NCBI RefSeq assembly: GCF_001411495.1 | Contig: NZ_CP012981.1 | Span: 2,418,001 to 2,482,000 of the forward strand | Direction of reading: 5' to 3' | Source: Burkholderia cepacia ATCC 25416 | GTDB taxonomy: Bacteria > Pseudomonadota > Gammaproteobacteria > Burkholderiales > Burkholderiaceae | DNA length: 64,000 nucleotides | Notes under the pieces: model-generated | Database searches by the model: none | The model's input: only the letters and a program-made list of their open reading frames with translations | Told to the model about the DNA's origin: nothing | Translations under genes and position numbers: made by a program | In this document: piece by piece, positions 34,294 through 44,570 of the stretch | How the letters are laid out: the number at the start of each line of letters is the position of its first letter | Position numbering within the stretch: the stretch's first letter is position 1

Positions 34294-35715
34294 TCAGCGC
34301 AGGACCTTGCCGGGATTCATCAGGCCGCGCGGGTCGAGCGCGGTCTTCAGCGTGCGCATCAGCGTCGTTTCGACCGGGGACTTGTAGCGCTGCGCGTCGT
34401 CGATCTTCAGCTGGCCGATCCCGTGCTCCGCGCTGATCGTGCCGTGGTGGCGGTGCACGTTGTCGTAGACGATCCGGTTGATCGGCGCCTGGAACGCGGC
34501 GAGGAACGCCTTCGGATCGCCGCCTTCGGGCATCTGCACGTTGTAGTGGAGGTTGCCGTCGCCGAGGTGGCCGAACGTGACCATCCGCGCGCCCGGCGCG
34601 GCCTGCTGGATCGCCGCGTCGGTTTCGTCGATGAAGCGCGCGATCGACGAAATCGGCACCGCGATGTCGTGCTTGATGTTGAGCCCCTCGTCGGCCTGTG
34701 CGAGCGGGATGTGCTCGCGCAGATCCCAGAACGCGCGCGATTGCGCGAGATTCTCCGCGACCACCGCGTCGACCACGAGCCCGGCCTCGAACGCTTCCTC
34801 CATCAGTTTCTCGAACAGCGCGCGCGCATGCGCTTCGCTTTCGTTGTCGGACAGTTCGAGCAGCACCGTTTGCGCGTGCGTCTGCGCGAACGGGTAGCGC
34901 AGTTGCGGGTAGTGCTTGCCGACCAGCTGCATGCAGAAATCCGACATCAGCTCGAAGCCGGTCAGGAGCGGCCCGGCCGCGCGCTGCGCGAGCGCGAGGA
35001 AATCGAGCGCCGCGTGCGGCGATTCGAGCGCGGCGAGTGCCGTGACCTGCGCGGCCGGCAGCGGATGCAGCTTCATCACGGCCGCCGTGATGATCCCGAG
35101 CGTGCCTTCCGCGCCGATGAACAGGTCGCGCAGGTCGTAGCCCGTGTTGTCCTTGCGCAGTCCGCGCAGGCCGTCCCAGATCTCGCCTTGCGGCGTTACC
35201 ACCTCGAGCCCGAGGCACAGTTCGCGCGCGTTCCCGTAGCGCAGCACCGCGGTGCCGCCCGCGTTGGTCGACAGGTTGCCGCCAATCGTGCAGCTGCCTT
35301 CCGCCGCGAGGCTCAGCGCGAACAGCCGGCCGCCTTCGCGGGCACGTGCCTGCACGTCGGCGAGAATCACGCCGGCTTCGACGGTGATCGTGTTGTTGTG
35401 CGGATCGAGCGCGCGCACGCGGTTCAGGCGCGCGACGCTCAGCACGGCCTGGCTGCCGCTCGCGTCGGGCGTGGCGCCGCCGGCAAGGCCGGTGTTGCCG
35501 CCTTGCGGCACGAGCGCGATGCCGTGTGCGTTGGCCAGCTTGACGAGGGCGGCGACCTCGGCCGTGTTCGCGGGTTTCAGCACCGCGCACGCGGCACCCT
35601 TGTAGCGGCGGCGCCAGTCGGTCAGGAACGGTTCGGTATCGTGCGGGTCGGTCAGCACATGATCGGCGCCGATCGCATCGCGGCACGCGGAAACGAAAGC
35701 TTCGGAGGACATCAT
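34294..35715 (-). CDS. FAD-linked D-2-hydroxyacid dehydrogenase
   Basis: This flavoprotein of about 473 residues belongs to the FAD_binding_4/FAD-oxidase_C group (glycolate oxidase GlcD, D-lactate and D-2-hydroxyglutarate dehydrogenases). The FAD domain has LVPQGGNTGLAGGATPD and GSCTIGGNLSTNAGGTAVLRYGN. The C-terminal domain has VTFGHLGDGNLHYNV and the near-terminal HGTISAEHGIGQLK. These enzymes oxidise D-2-hydroxyacids and pass electrons to the respiratory chain or ETF. Which hydroxyacid is not readable. Three start codons in a row (GTG 35718, ATG 35715, ATG 35712) follow an AAGG site; I chose the first ATG. Confidence 0.86.
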   Translation of the reverse strand: MMSSEAFVSACRDAIGADHVLTDPHDTEPFLTDWRRRYKGAACAVLKPANTAEVAALVKLANAHGIALVPQGGNTGLAGGATPDASGSQAVLSVARLNRVRALDPHNNTITVEAGVILADVQARAREGGRLFALSLAAEGSCTIGGNLSTNAGGTAVLRYGNARELCLGLEVVTPQGEIWDGLRGLRKDNTGYDLRDLFIGAEGTLGIITAAVMKLHPLPAAQVTALAALESPHAALDFLALAQRAAGPLLTGFELMSDFCMQLVGKHYPQLRYPFAQTHAQTVLLELSDNESEAHARALFEKLMEEAFEAGLVVDAVVAENLAQSRAFWDLREHIPLAQADEGLNIKHDIAVPISSIARFIDETDAAIQQAAPGARMVTFGHLGDGNLHYNVQMPEGGDPKAFLAAFQAPINRIVYDNVHRHHGTISAEHGIGQLKIDDAQRYKSPVETTLMRTLKTALDPRGLMNPGKVLR

Positions 35716-35733
35716 CACCTTGTCGCGTAAGGG

Positions 35734-36809
<1,076 letters not shown>

Positions 36810-36888
36810 CTATTATAGGGGCTGAAGCCGTCGCGCAGCGCGGCGGCGGCGCGCCGTCGGGCGCGCGGTATCAAGAAGGAGAAGCCGT

Positions 36889-38220
36889 TTGCCGAAGTTG
36901 AGCGTCGATCTCGACACCCTCAAGCGCCTGGCGCAGTTCGCGGCCCGGCGCAGCGCCGAGGATCGCATCCCGCAAGTGGCGGGCAGCCTGACGTTCACGA
37001 CGATGCTGGCCCTCGTGCCGCTCGTGACGGTCGCGTTCGCGCTGTTCACCGCGTTCCCGATGTTCGCGTCGTTCCAGATCTCGCTGCAGGGATTCCTCGC
37101 GGATCACCTGATGCCCGCGCAGTTCAACGTCCAGATATTCAAGTACCTGAACCAGTTCGCTTCGAAGGCCAAGGGGCTGACGACGGCCGGCCTGATCGTG
37201 CTCGTCGTCACGTCGGTGATGACGATGATGACGATCGAGTCGGCGTTCAACCTGATCTGGCGGGTACGCAAGCCGCGACCGTTCGCGCAGCGCGTGCTCG
37301 CGTACTGGGCGCTGATCACGCTGGGCCCGCTGTTGTTCGGTGTGAGCCTGTCGATCTCGTCGTACCTGTTCACGCAGTCGCTCGCGTTTACCGGCGCGGG
37401 GCCGTCCACGTCGATCGTCGAGTGGCTGCTGGCGCTCGTGTCGCTGCCGCTGGCGGTGCTCGCGTTCACGCTGCTGTACGTGTACCTGCCGAACTGCACG
37501 GTCGCGTGGCGCGATGCGGTGATCGGCGGGCTGTTCGCGGCAATTGCGTTCGAGCTGGCGAAACGCGGTTTCGGCTACTACGTGCGGCGCATTCCGACCT
37601 ATACGGCCGTATACGGTGCGTTCGCGGCGTTGCCCGTGTTCCTGTTATGGGTGTACCTGAGCTGGTTCATCGCGCTGCTCGGCGCGATGGTGGCCTCCGC
37701 GCTGCCGGCGATCCGCGTCGGCCAGTTCCACCGCATCCACTATCCGGGCAGCGACCTGCTCGACGCACTGGAAATGCTCGCGCGGCTGGCCGAAGCGCGC
37801 ACGGCCGGCAAGCGCGGCTACACGGCGATGCGGCTCGCGACCATGCTGCGCTGCGACATGGAAACCGCGCAGCGCCTGCTGACGACGATGGAGGAGCGGG
37901 AATGGATCGCGCGGCTGGACGGCGGCGGCGAGACCACGCCGCGCTACATCCTGCTCGCGAACCCGGAGCAGCTGACGCTCGCGCAGTTGTTCGACGTGCT
38001 GGTGATCGACCGCACGGAGCTGACCTACCAGTTGCAGCGACGCCGCAGCCATGTCGATGGCGCGGCGCTGCTCGCGGTGCTGTCGAGCGATCGCTTCGAC
38101 GTGTCGCTCGCGTCGCTGATCGCCGCGCACCGGCCGGCCGGCGCACAAGCGGCGGGTGTCCCGGGGCAGGCGCCGGGCGGCGTGTCCGACCCGCACGCGC
38201 GGCCGCCGCGGCCCGCGTGA
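36889..38220 (+). CDS. YihY/BrkB family inner-membrane protein
   Basis: This 443-residue protein has six membrane helices in the first 290 residues and the family motifs RIPQVAGSLTFTTMLALVPLV and YAAFAALPVFLLWVYLSWFIALLGA-type sequence. A cytoplasmic winged-helix-like tail follows (about 290-370, GYTAMRLATMLRCDMETAQRLL). The family was once mislabelled ribonuclease BN; its role is unclear. The start is a TTG, supported by an AAGGAG site about seven bases upstream and by the absence of any better ATG. A Pro/Gly-rich C-terminal tail ends the protein. It is divergent from wrbA. Confidence 0.85.
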   Translation: MPKLSVDLDTLKRLAQFAARRSAEDRIPQVAGSLTFTTMLALVPLVTVAFALFTAFPMFASFQISLQGFLADHLMPAQFNVQIFKYLNQFASKAKGLTTAGLIVLVVTSVMTMMTIESAFNLIWRVRKPRPFAQRVLAYWALITLGPLLFGVSLSISSYLFTQSLAFTGAGPSTSIVEWLLALVSLPLAVLAFTLLYVYLPNCTVAWRDAVIGGLFAAIAFELAKRGFGYYVRRIPTYTAVYGAFAALPVFLLWVYLSWFIALLGAMVASALPAIRVGQFHRIHYPGSDLLDALEMLARLAEARTAGKRGYTAMRLATMLRCDMETAQRLLTTMEEREWIARLDGGGETTPRYILLANPEQLTLAQLFDVLVIDRTELTYQLQRRRSHVDGAALLAVLSSDRFDVSLASLIAAHRPAGAQAAGVPGQAPGGVSDPHARPPRPA

Positions 38221-38236
38221 GCGGGGTGCCTGGCCG

Positions 38237-38554
38237 TTACAGCGGGATCTTGCCGGTGCAGATGTCCTTGAACATCACCCAGTCTCCCATCAGGCTGTAG
38301 ATCGGGTGCCGGAACGTGGCCGGGCGGTTCTTCTCGAAGAAGAAGTGTCCGACCCACGCGAACCCGTAGCCGCAGACGATCGCCGCCGGCAGCCACAGCC
38401 AGTCGCCGGTCGCGATCGCCATCGCGACGCAGCCGATCACGCCGAGCGAGCCGACGAAGTGCAGCCGCCGCGACGTCAGGTTCTGGTGTTCGTTCAGGTA
38501 ATACGGGTAGAAATCAGCGAAGCTGGCGAATTGCTCCGTATGCGTATGCGCCAT
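38237..38554 (-). CDS. DUF962 (Mpo1-like) membrane protein
   Basis: The 105-residue protein contains FADFYPYYLNEHQNLTSRRLHFVGS and GYGFAWVGHFFFEKNRPATFRHPIYSLMGDW, the DUF962 signature with its conserved histidines. Two hydrophobic segments lie between (about residues 38-72). The yeast relative Mpo1 is a 2-hydroxy-fatty-acid dioxygenase; whether the bacterial protein has the same activity is not known. A GAGGAG site precedes the ATG at 38554. It is convergent with the YihY gene and divergent from the CBS gene. Confidence 0.85.
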   Translation of the reverse strand: MAHTHTEQFASFADFYPYYLNEHQNLTSRRLHFVGSLGVIGCVAMAIATGDWLWLPAAIVCGYGFAWVGHFFFEKNRPATFRHPIYSLMGDWVMFKDICTGKIPL

Positions 38555-38713
38555 GGCCGTCTCCTCGGGCCGCTGTTCATGGGGCCATTGTGCTGCCGGC
38601 GGCCTGCTTCCGCAAGCGGGGCGGCGGCCCGCCGCACGGGCCCGCGCTTTCCTTTTGACAGGCTTTCCGATAGGATCGAAAGAGGTTTTGCATTCAAGCA
38701 TGAGGGGACTACG

Positions 38714-39169
38714 ATGCGCGTCAGCGATATTCTGAAAGTTAAGGGCAACACGCTGTTTACGGTGACGCCCGACAAGCCGCTGCGCGAAGCGGTCGACACG
38801 ATGGCCGAGCACGACATCGGTTCGCTCGTCGTGATGGAGTACGGCGATCTCGTCGGGATGCTGACGTTCCGCGAGATCATCCTGCGCCTGCACGTGAACG
38901 GCGGCGCGATTGGCGACGTGCAGGTGCGCAAGGTGATGGACGAGCCGCTCACGTGCACGCCGGAAACGGACGTCAACGAAGTGCGCCGGATGATGCTCGA
39001 GCGCCATGCGCGCTATATGCCGGTGCTCGACAAGAAGGTGCTGATGGGCGTCATTTCGTTCTACGACGTCGCAAAGACGGTCGTCGAGGCGCAGAGCTTC
39101 GAGAACCGGATGCTGAAGGCGTACATCCGCGATTGGCCGGAATCGGAAGCCGAAGCGCACAAGTCGTGA
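38714..39169 (+). CDS. CBS-domain pair protein
   Basis: This 151-residue protein consists of two CBS motifs (about residues 8-65 and 75-130), with SLVVMEYGDLVGMLTFREII and ARYMPVLDKKVLMGVISFYDVAK. CBS pairs bind adenosyl ligands such as AMP or ATP. There is no attached effector domain, so it is a stand-alone sensor of unknown partner. The ATG at 38714 follows a GGGGACT ribosome site. An upstream frame extension overlaps the DUF962 gene and is rejected. Confidence 0.87.
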   Translation: MRVSDILKVKGNTLFTVTPDKPLREAVDTMAEHDIGSLVVMEYGDLVGMLTFREIILRLHVNGGAIGDVQVRKVMDEPLTCTPETDVNEVRRMMLERHARYMPVLDKKVLMGVISFYDVAKTVVEAQSFENRMLKAYIRDWPESEAEAHKS

Positions 39170-39308
39170 ACCACGCCGCGCCCGTCGCCGTCATGCGCGG
39201 GCGCCGCCACCCGGCACGCGGCGGCGCAGGCTTGTCCTGCGCCGCCGTTTTTTCAATGACCACACAAGGCCCGCGCAGCGTCGCCCAGACGGCGCGCGCG
39301 TATTCCGC

Positions 39309-41243
39309 ATGAGCGATCAAACGCAAGCCACTTCCAGGCGGCGCGACGAACGGCACGCGCACGCGTCGCAGTTCGACCTGCTGCGCGAGCGCCGTTTCGC
39401 GCCGTTCTTCACGACCCAGTTCCTCGGTGCGCTGAACGACAACGTCTTCAAGATCGGCTTCACGTCGCTCGTCACCTATCACACCGCGCGGTTCGCCGGT
39501 GTCGATGCGAAGACGGCGGCCTTCCTGATTTCCGCGATCTTCATCCTGCCGTTCGTGCTGTTCTCGGCGACGTCCGGCCAGATCGCCGACAAGTACGACA
39601 AGGCGACCCTCACGCGTTTCGTGAAGACCTTCGAGATCGTGCTGATGCTGGTCGGCGCGGCCGGCTTCGTCATGCACAGCGCGCCGCTGCTGTATCTGTG
39701 CACGTTCATGATGGGGATGCACTCGACGCTGTTCGGGCCCGTCAAGTATTCGTACCTGCCGCAGCATCTCGGCGAGCATGAGCTGGTCGGCGGCAACGGC
39801 CTCGTCGAGATGGGCACGTTCATCGCGATCCTGATCGGCACGATCATCGGCGGCGCGGCCGCGGGCATCGAAGGTGCCGGCGAGCGCGTGCTCGCGGTGA
39901 GCGTGCTCGTCATCGCGATCGCGGGGCGCCTCGTCGCGCAGCGCGTGCCTTCCACGCCGGCGCCGCAGCCCGATCTCGTGATCAACTGGAATCCGGTCAG
40001 CGAGACCTGGCGCAACCTCGGGCTCGCACGCCAGAACCGCACCGTGTTCCTGAGCCTGCTCGGCATCTCGTGGCTGTGGTTCGTCGGCGCGACGTTCCTC
40101 ACGTCGTTCTTCAATTTCGCGAAGGACGTGCTGTCGGCGAGCCCCGACGTCGTCACGATCCTGCTCGCGACGTTCTCGGTCGGTATCGGCCTCGGTTCGC
40201 TGCTGTGCGAACGGCTGTCGCAGCGGCGCGTCGAGATCGGCCTTGTGCCGCTCGGCTCGATCGGCATCAGCGTGTTCGCGATCGAGCTGTATTTCGCGAG
40301 CCGCGCGCTGCCGTCGCCCGGCCATCTGCTGTCGGTCGGCGAATTCCTGGCCGGCGTGCGCCACTGGCGCATCCTGGCGGACCTGTTCCTGCTCGCGATG
40401 TTCGGCGGCTTCTACAGCGTGCCGCTGTACGCGCTGATCCAGAGCCGCAGCGCGCCGACGCACCGCGCGCGGATCATCGCCGCGAACAACATCCTGAACG
40501 CGCTGTTCATGATCCTGTCGGCCGTGATGGCGATGGGGCTGACCAAGGCCGGCGTCGACATCCCGGGGCTGTTCCTCGTCACCGCGCTGTTGAACGTGAT
40601 CGTCGCGGCCTATATCTATCTGCTCGTGCCGGAGTTCCTGCTCCGCTTCGTCGCGTGGGTGCTCGTCCACACGTTCTACCGGATTCGTCTCGTGCACGCG
40701 GAGCGGATTCCGGCGGAAGGCGCGGCCGTGCTCGTGTGCAACCACGTCAGCTACGTCGATGCGCTCGTGCTGGCCGCCGCGAGCCCGCGCCCGATCCGTT
40801 TCGTGATGGATCACCGGATCTTCAAGACGCGCTTCGCGAGCTGGGTATTCCGGCATGCGAAGGCGATCCCGATCGCGCCGCGCCACGAGGATCCCGCGAT
40901 GCTCGCGCGCGCGTACGACGCATGTGAGGCCGCGCTGAAGGACGGCGAACTCGTGTGCATCTTCCCCGAGGGCAAGCTGACCAAGACGGGCGACATCAAC
41001 ACGTTCCATCACGGCATCACCGAGATCCTGGGCCGCACGCCGGCGCCGGTCATTCCGATGGCGCTGCGCGGGCTGTGGGGCAGCTATTTTTCGCGGCATT
41101 CCGATGCGCGGATGCCGCGACCCATCAAGCGCGGCGTGATGAGCCGGCTGACGCTGGCGGTCGGCGAGCCGGTCCCGGCGTCGGTCGCGACGCCCGAGTC
41201 GCTGCAGGCGGCGGTAACCGAACTGCGCGGCGCGCGGAAGTAG
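39309..41243 (+). CDS. MFS transporter fused to phospholipid acyltransferase
   Basis: The 644-residue protein has an N-terminal major-facilitator domain (about residues 25-425, LNDNVFKIGFTSLVTYHTA, LplT-like). A C-terminal PlsC-type acyltransferase follows, with NHVSYVD (His479 and Asp484 of the HX4D motif) and FPEGKLTKTGDINTF. The pairing resembles LplT plus the acyltransferase part of Aas, which import and re-acylate lysophospholipids. The AMP-binding acyl-ACP synthetase domain of full Aas is missing, so acyl donor supply must come from elsewhere. It lies 139 bp after the CBS gene and 239 bp before aroC. Confidence 0.87.
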   Translation: MSDQTQATSRRRDERHAHASQFDLLRERRFAPFFTTQFLGALNDNVFKIGFTSLVTYHTARFAGVDAKTAAFLISAIFILPFVLFSATSGQIADKYDKATLTRFVKTFEIVLMLVGAAGFVMHSAPLLYLCTFMMGMHSTLFGPVKYSYLPQHLGEHELVGGNGLVEMGTFIAILIGTIIGGAAAGIEGAGERVLAVSVLVIAIAGRLVAQRVPSTPAPQPDLVINWNPVSETWRNLGLARQNRTVFLSLLGISWLWFVGATFLTSFFNFAKDVLSASPDVVTILLATFSVGIGLGSLLCERLSQRRVEIGLVPLGSIGISVFAIELYFASRALPSPGHLLSVGEFLAGVRHWRILADLFLLAMFGGFYSVPLYALIQSRSAPTHRARIIAANNILNALFMILSAVMAMGLTKAGVDIPGLFLVTALLNVIVAAYIYLLVPEFLLRFVAWVLVHTFYRIRLVHAERIPAEGAAVLVCNHVSYVDALVLAAASPRPIRFVMDHRIFKTRFASWVFRHAKAIPIAPRHEDPAMLARAYDACEAALKDGELVCIFPEGKLTKTGDINTFHHGITEILGRTPAPVIPMALRGLWGSYFSRHSDARMPRPIKRGVMSRLTLAVGEPVPASVATPESLQAAVTELRGARK

Positions 41244-41482
41244 GCGGGCGCCTGTCCGGATGCGTTCGGCTGCAACCGGGCCGGACGGGCTTGCGCCGCA
41301 CAAGCCGGGCCGCGCGCGCACGTTCCGCGCGTCCGGGCTGCCTTTCATGCGGCCTGCGGCCCGCGGGTGCGGGACGGCTGGCATAATAGCGGCTTACCTC
41401 TTTTCTCGACCGGCAAACGATCGATCTGCCTGCGGCCCGGGCAGCGCATCGGTTTGCTCATTTCTCTTTGGGCGGTTCCATC

Positions 41483-42583
41483 ATGTCCGGCAATACCCTC
41501 GGCACGCTTTTCACTGTCACGACCTTCGGCGAATCGCACGGTCCCGCGATCGGTTGCGTGATCGACGGCTGCCCGCCGGGAATGGGGCTGACCGAAGCCG
41601 ACATCCAGGTCGAACTCGATCGCCGCAAGCCGGGCACGTCGCGTCACGTGACGCAACGGCAGGAGGCTGACCAGGTCGAGATCCTGTCGGGCGTGTTCGA
41701 AGGCGTGACGACCGGTACGCCGATCGCACTGCTGATCCGCAACACCGACCAGCGCAGCAAGGACTACGGCAACATCGTCGAGACGTTCCGTCCCGGCCAC
41801 GCCGACTACACCTACTGGCAGAAATACGGCATCCGCGACTACCGCGGCGGCGGCCGTTCGTCCGCGCGCCTGACCGCACCGATCGTCGGCGCGGGTGCGG
41901 TCGCGAAGAAGTGGCTGCGCGAGCGCTTCGGCGTCGAGGTGCGCGGCTACATGAGCGGCCTTGGCGAAATCGACGTGCCGTTCGTCGACTGGTCGCACGT
42001 GCACGAGAATCCGTTCTTCTCGCCGAATGCGGCGGTCGTGCCGGAGCTCGAGGCGTACATGGATGCGCTGCGCAAGGATGGCGATTCGATCGGCGCGCGC
42101 ATCGACGTCGTCGCGTCGGGCGTGCCGGTCGGCTGGGGCGAGCCGGTGTTCGACCGTCTCGATGCGGATATCGCGAAGGCGATGATGAGCATCAACGCGG
42201 TGAAGGGCGTCGAGATCGGTGCGGGTTTCGACAGTATCGCGCAGCGCGGCTCGATGCACGGCGACGAGCTGACGCCGGGCGGTTTCGTCGGCAACCATGC
42301 GGGCGGCGTGCTCGGCGGGATTTCGACGGGGCAGGACATCACCGTGTCGATCGCGATCAAGCCGACGTCGAGCATCCGTACGCCGCGCCGTTCGATCACG
42401 AAGGCGGGCGACGAGGCGACGGTGGAAACGTTCGGCCGCCACGATCCGTGCGTCGGCATCCGCGCGACGCCGATCGCCGAGTCGATGCTCGCACTGGTGC
42501 TGATCGACCATGCGCTGCGCCATCGCGCGCAGTGCGGGGACGTCGAGACGTCGACGCCGAAAATCGCCGGTAGCGCGACCTGA
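41483..42583 (+). CDS. aroC: Chorismate synthase
   Basis: The 366-residue enzyme converts EPSP to chorismate, the last shikimate-pathway step, with reduced FMN. All three family signatures are visible: [18 protein letters not shown] at residues 14-31, [18 protein letters not shown], and the C-terminal [20 protein letters not shown]. The ATG at 41483 follows a GGCGGTTCC stretch; an in-frame TTG 15 bases upstream is rejected. A CATAAT near 41383 in the 239-bp gap upstream is a -10 candidate. A strong terminator follows at 42631. Confidence 0.96.
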   Translation: MSGNTLGTLFTVTTFGESHGPAIGCVIDGCPPGMGLTEADIQVELDRRKPGTSRHVTQRQEADQVEILSGVFEGVTTGTPIALLIRNTDQRSKDYGNIVETFRPGHADYTYWQKYGIRDYRGGGRSSARLTAPIVGAGAVAKKWLRERFGVEVRGYMSGLGEIDVPFVDWSHVHENPFFSPNAAVVPELEAYMDALRKDGDSIGARIDVVASGVPVGWGEPVFDRLDADIAKAMMSINAVKGVEIGAGFDSIAQRGSMHGDELTPGGFVGNHAGGVLGGISTGQDITVSIAIKPTSSIRTPRRSITKAGDEATVETFGRHDPCVGIRATPIAESMLALVLIDHALRHRAQCGDVETSTPKIAGSAT

Positions 42584-42630
42584 CACAAGCGGGCGGGGCG
42601 CGGCGCGCCTCGCGAACGCGCAGGGAATGC

Positions 42631-42669
42631 AAAACGGGGCGCTGCTTCAGGCAGCGCCCCGTTTCGTTT
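42631..42669. terminator. Bidirectional terminator between aroC and ETF-QO genes
   Basis: A 14-bp perfect stem (AAACGGGGCGCTGC and its complement) with a short TTCAG loop is preceded by an A run and followed by GTTTCGTTT. It suits both convergent genes. A second smaller hairpin lies at about 42688-42710. Confidence 0.82.
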
Positions 42670-42718
42670 GTGGCGACCGGCAAAAACGCGCCGCTCGTGG
42701 CGGCGCGTCGTGGCCGGA

Positions 42719-44392
42719 TTACATGTTCGGGTAATTCGGCCCGCCACCGCCTTCCGGCGTGACCCACACGATGTTCTGCGTCGGGTCCTTGATGTCGCAG
42801 GTCTTGCAGTGCACGCAGTTCTGCGCGTTGATCACCAGTCGATCGCTGCCGTCGTCGTTCTTCACGAACTCGTACACGGCCGCCGGGCAGAAACGTCCTT
42901 CCGGCCCCGCATACGTGCGCAGGTTCACGTTCACCGGCACGTTCGCACCCTTCAGCGTCAGGTGCGCCGGCTGGTTCTCTTCGTGGTTCGTGTTCGAGAT
43001 GAACACCGACGACAGCCGGTCGAACGTCAGCTTGCCGTCCGGTTTCGGGTACTCGATCGGCTCGCACTGCGACGCCGGCTTCAGCATCTCGTGATCCGCG
43101 TGCTTGTGATGCAGCGTCCACGGCACGTTGCCGCCCATCACCTTCTGCTCGAGCCCGACCATCAGCGTACCGAGGTACAGCCCCTTGGCCATCCACTGCT
43201 TGAAGTTGCGCGCGCGGTACAGCTCCGTGTACAGCCACGATTGCTTGAACGCATCCGGGTACGCGTTGAGCTCGTCCGACTGGCGGCCCGCCTGCACCGC
43301 GTCGAACGCGGCGTCGGCCGCCAGCATGCCGGTTTTGATCGCCGCGTGGCTGCCCTTGATCCGCGACGCGTTCAGGAAGCCCGCGTCGTCGCCGATCAGC
43401 GCACCGCCCGGGAACACCGTCTTCGGCAGCGACAGCAGCCCGCCCGCCGTGATCGCGCGCGCGCCGTACGACACGCGCTTGCCGCCTTCCAGGAACGCGC
43501 GGATCGACGGGTGCGTCTTGTAGCGCTGGAATTCCTCGAACGGCGACAGGTACGGGTTCGTGTAGCCCAGGCCCACCACGAAGCCGACCACGACCTGGTT
43601 GTTGTCCATGTGATACAGGAACGAGCCGCCGTAGGTGTCCGACTTCAGCGGCCAGCCGGCCGTGTGGATCACGAGGCCCGGCTTGTGCTTGGCGGGATCG
43701 ATTTCCCACAGCTCCTTGATGCCGATCCCGTACGCCTGCGGATCGGCGTTCGCGTCGAGCTTGAACTTCGCGATCAGCTGGCGGCCGAGGTGACCGCGGC
43801 AGCCTTCGGCGAACAGCGTGTACTTCGCGTGCAGTTCCATGCCGAGCTGGAAGTTCTCGGTCGGCTCGCCGTCCTTGCCCACGCCCATGTTGCCGGTGGC
43901 GACGCCTTTCACCGAGCCGTCGTCGTTGTAGAGAATCTCGGCGGCCGGGAAGCCGGGGAAGATCTCGACGCCCAGCGCTTCGGCCTGCTGGCCCAGCCAG
44001 CGCGTGACGTTGCCCAGCGAAATCACATAGTTGCCGTGGTTCTGGAAGTTGGCGGGCAGCGCCCAGTTCGGTGTGGTGACCGCGCTTTTCTCGGACAGGA
44101 ACAGGAAGCGGTCTTCCGTCACCTCGACGTCGAGCGGCGCGCCGCGTTCCTTCCAGTCGGGGAACAGTTCGGTGATCGCGCGCGGGTCCATCACCGCACC
44201 CGACAGGATGTGCGCGCCGATCTCGGAACCTTTCTCGAGCACGCACACGCCGATCTCGGTGCCTTTCTCGGCGGCCAGCTGCTTGAGCCGGATCGCCGCC
44301 GACAGCCCGGCGGGGCCGCCGCCGACGATCACGACGTCGTATTCCATCGATTCGCGCGGGCCATATTGCTCGATGAGGCTTGCGGGGGTCAT
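42719..44392 (-). CDS. Electron transfer flavoprotein-ubiquinone oxidoreductase
   Basis: The 557-residue enzyme passes electrons from ETF to ubiquinone at the membrane during fatty-acid and amino-acid oxidation. The N-terminal FAD motif is YDVVIVGGGPAGLSAAIRL (about 18-36). The middle region GLVIHTAGWPLKSDTYGGSFLYH is the quinone-binding part of the family. The C-terminus has the 4Fe-4S ligands in NAQNCVHCKTCDIKDPTQN plus an earlier FCPAAVYEF cysteine. The frame is open to 44470, but the ATG at 44392 follows a GAGG site and is standard. Neighbouring SDR, thioesterase and CoA-transferase genes give an acyl-CoA metabolism context. Confidence 0.95.
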   Translation of the reverse strand: MTPASLIEQYGPRESMEYDVVIVGGGPAGLSAAIRLKQLAAEKGTEIGVCVLEKGSEIGAHILSGAVMDPRAITELFPDWKERGAPLDVEVTEDRFLFLSEKSAVTTPNWALPANFQNHGNYVISLGNVTRWLGQQAEALGVEIFPGFPAAEILYNDDGSVKGVATGNMGVGKDGEPTENFQLGMELHAKYTLFAEGCRGHLGRQLIAKFKLDANADPQAYGIGIKELWEIDPAKHKPGLVIHTAGWPLKSDTYGGSFLYHMDNNQVVVGFVVGLGYTNPYLSPFEEFQRYKTHPSIRAFLEGGKRVSYGARAITAGGLLSLPKTVFPGGALIGDDAGFLNASRIKGSHAAIKTGMLAADAAFDAVQAGRQSDELNAYPDAFKQSWLYTELYRARNFKQWMAKGLYLGTLMVGLEQKVMGGNVPWTLHHKHADHEMLKPASQCEPIEYPKPDGKLTFDRLSSVFISNTNHEENQPAHLTLKGANVPVNVNLRTYAGPEGRFCPAAVYEFVKNDDGSDRLVINAQNCVHCKTCDIKDPTQNIVWVTPEGGGGPNYPNM

Positions 44393-44480
44393 TGGCGTTC
44401 CTCTAACCGTTAGAATGCTTTTATTCGGGAGCGTATTGTCTGCGAAACGAAACGCTTGCCGCAACAGCATGCGGCTAGAT

Positions 44481-44507
44481 TAGCACGATCGTTCTATTTT
44501 TGTGCTA
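44481..44507. promoter_or_regulatory. Inverted repeat in the ETF-QO/SDR divergent region
   Basis: TAGCAC and GTGCTA are reverse complements separated by 15 bases. They lie about 64 bp before the SDR start and 89 bp from the ETF-QO start. It may be an operator shared by the two divergent units. The arms are short, so the call is tentative. Confidence 0.35.
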
Positions 44508-44570
44508 GGGTAATGCCGCTCGGGCCGTGCTGCCCGTAGCGGCGAAACGACATCGAAAGGGGATGTGCAA

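Noticed and set aside
36889..38220. Ribonuclease BN annotation for the YihY-type protein.
   Set aside because: The name is a historical error; this protein is a multipass membrane protein without a metallo-beta-lactamase nuclease domain.
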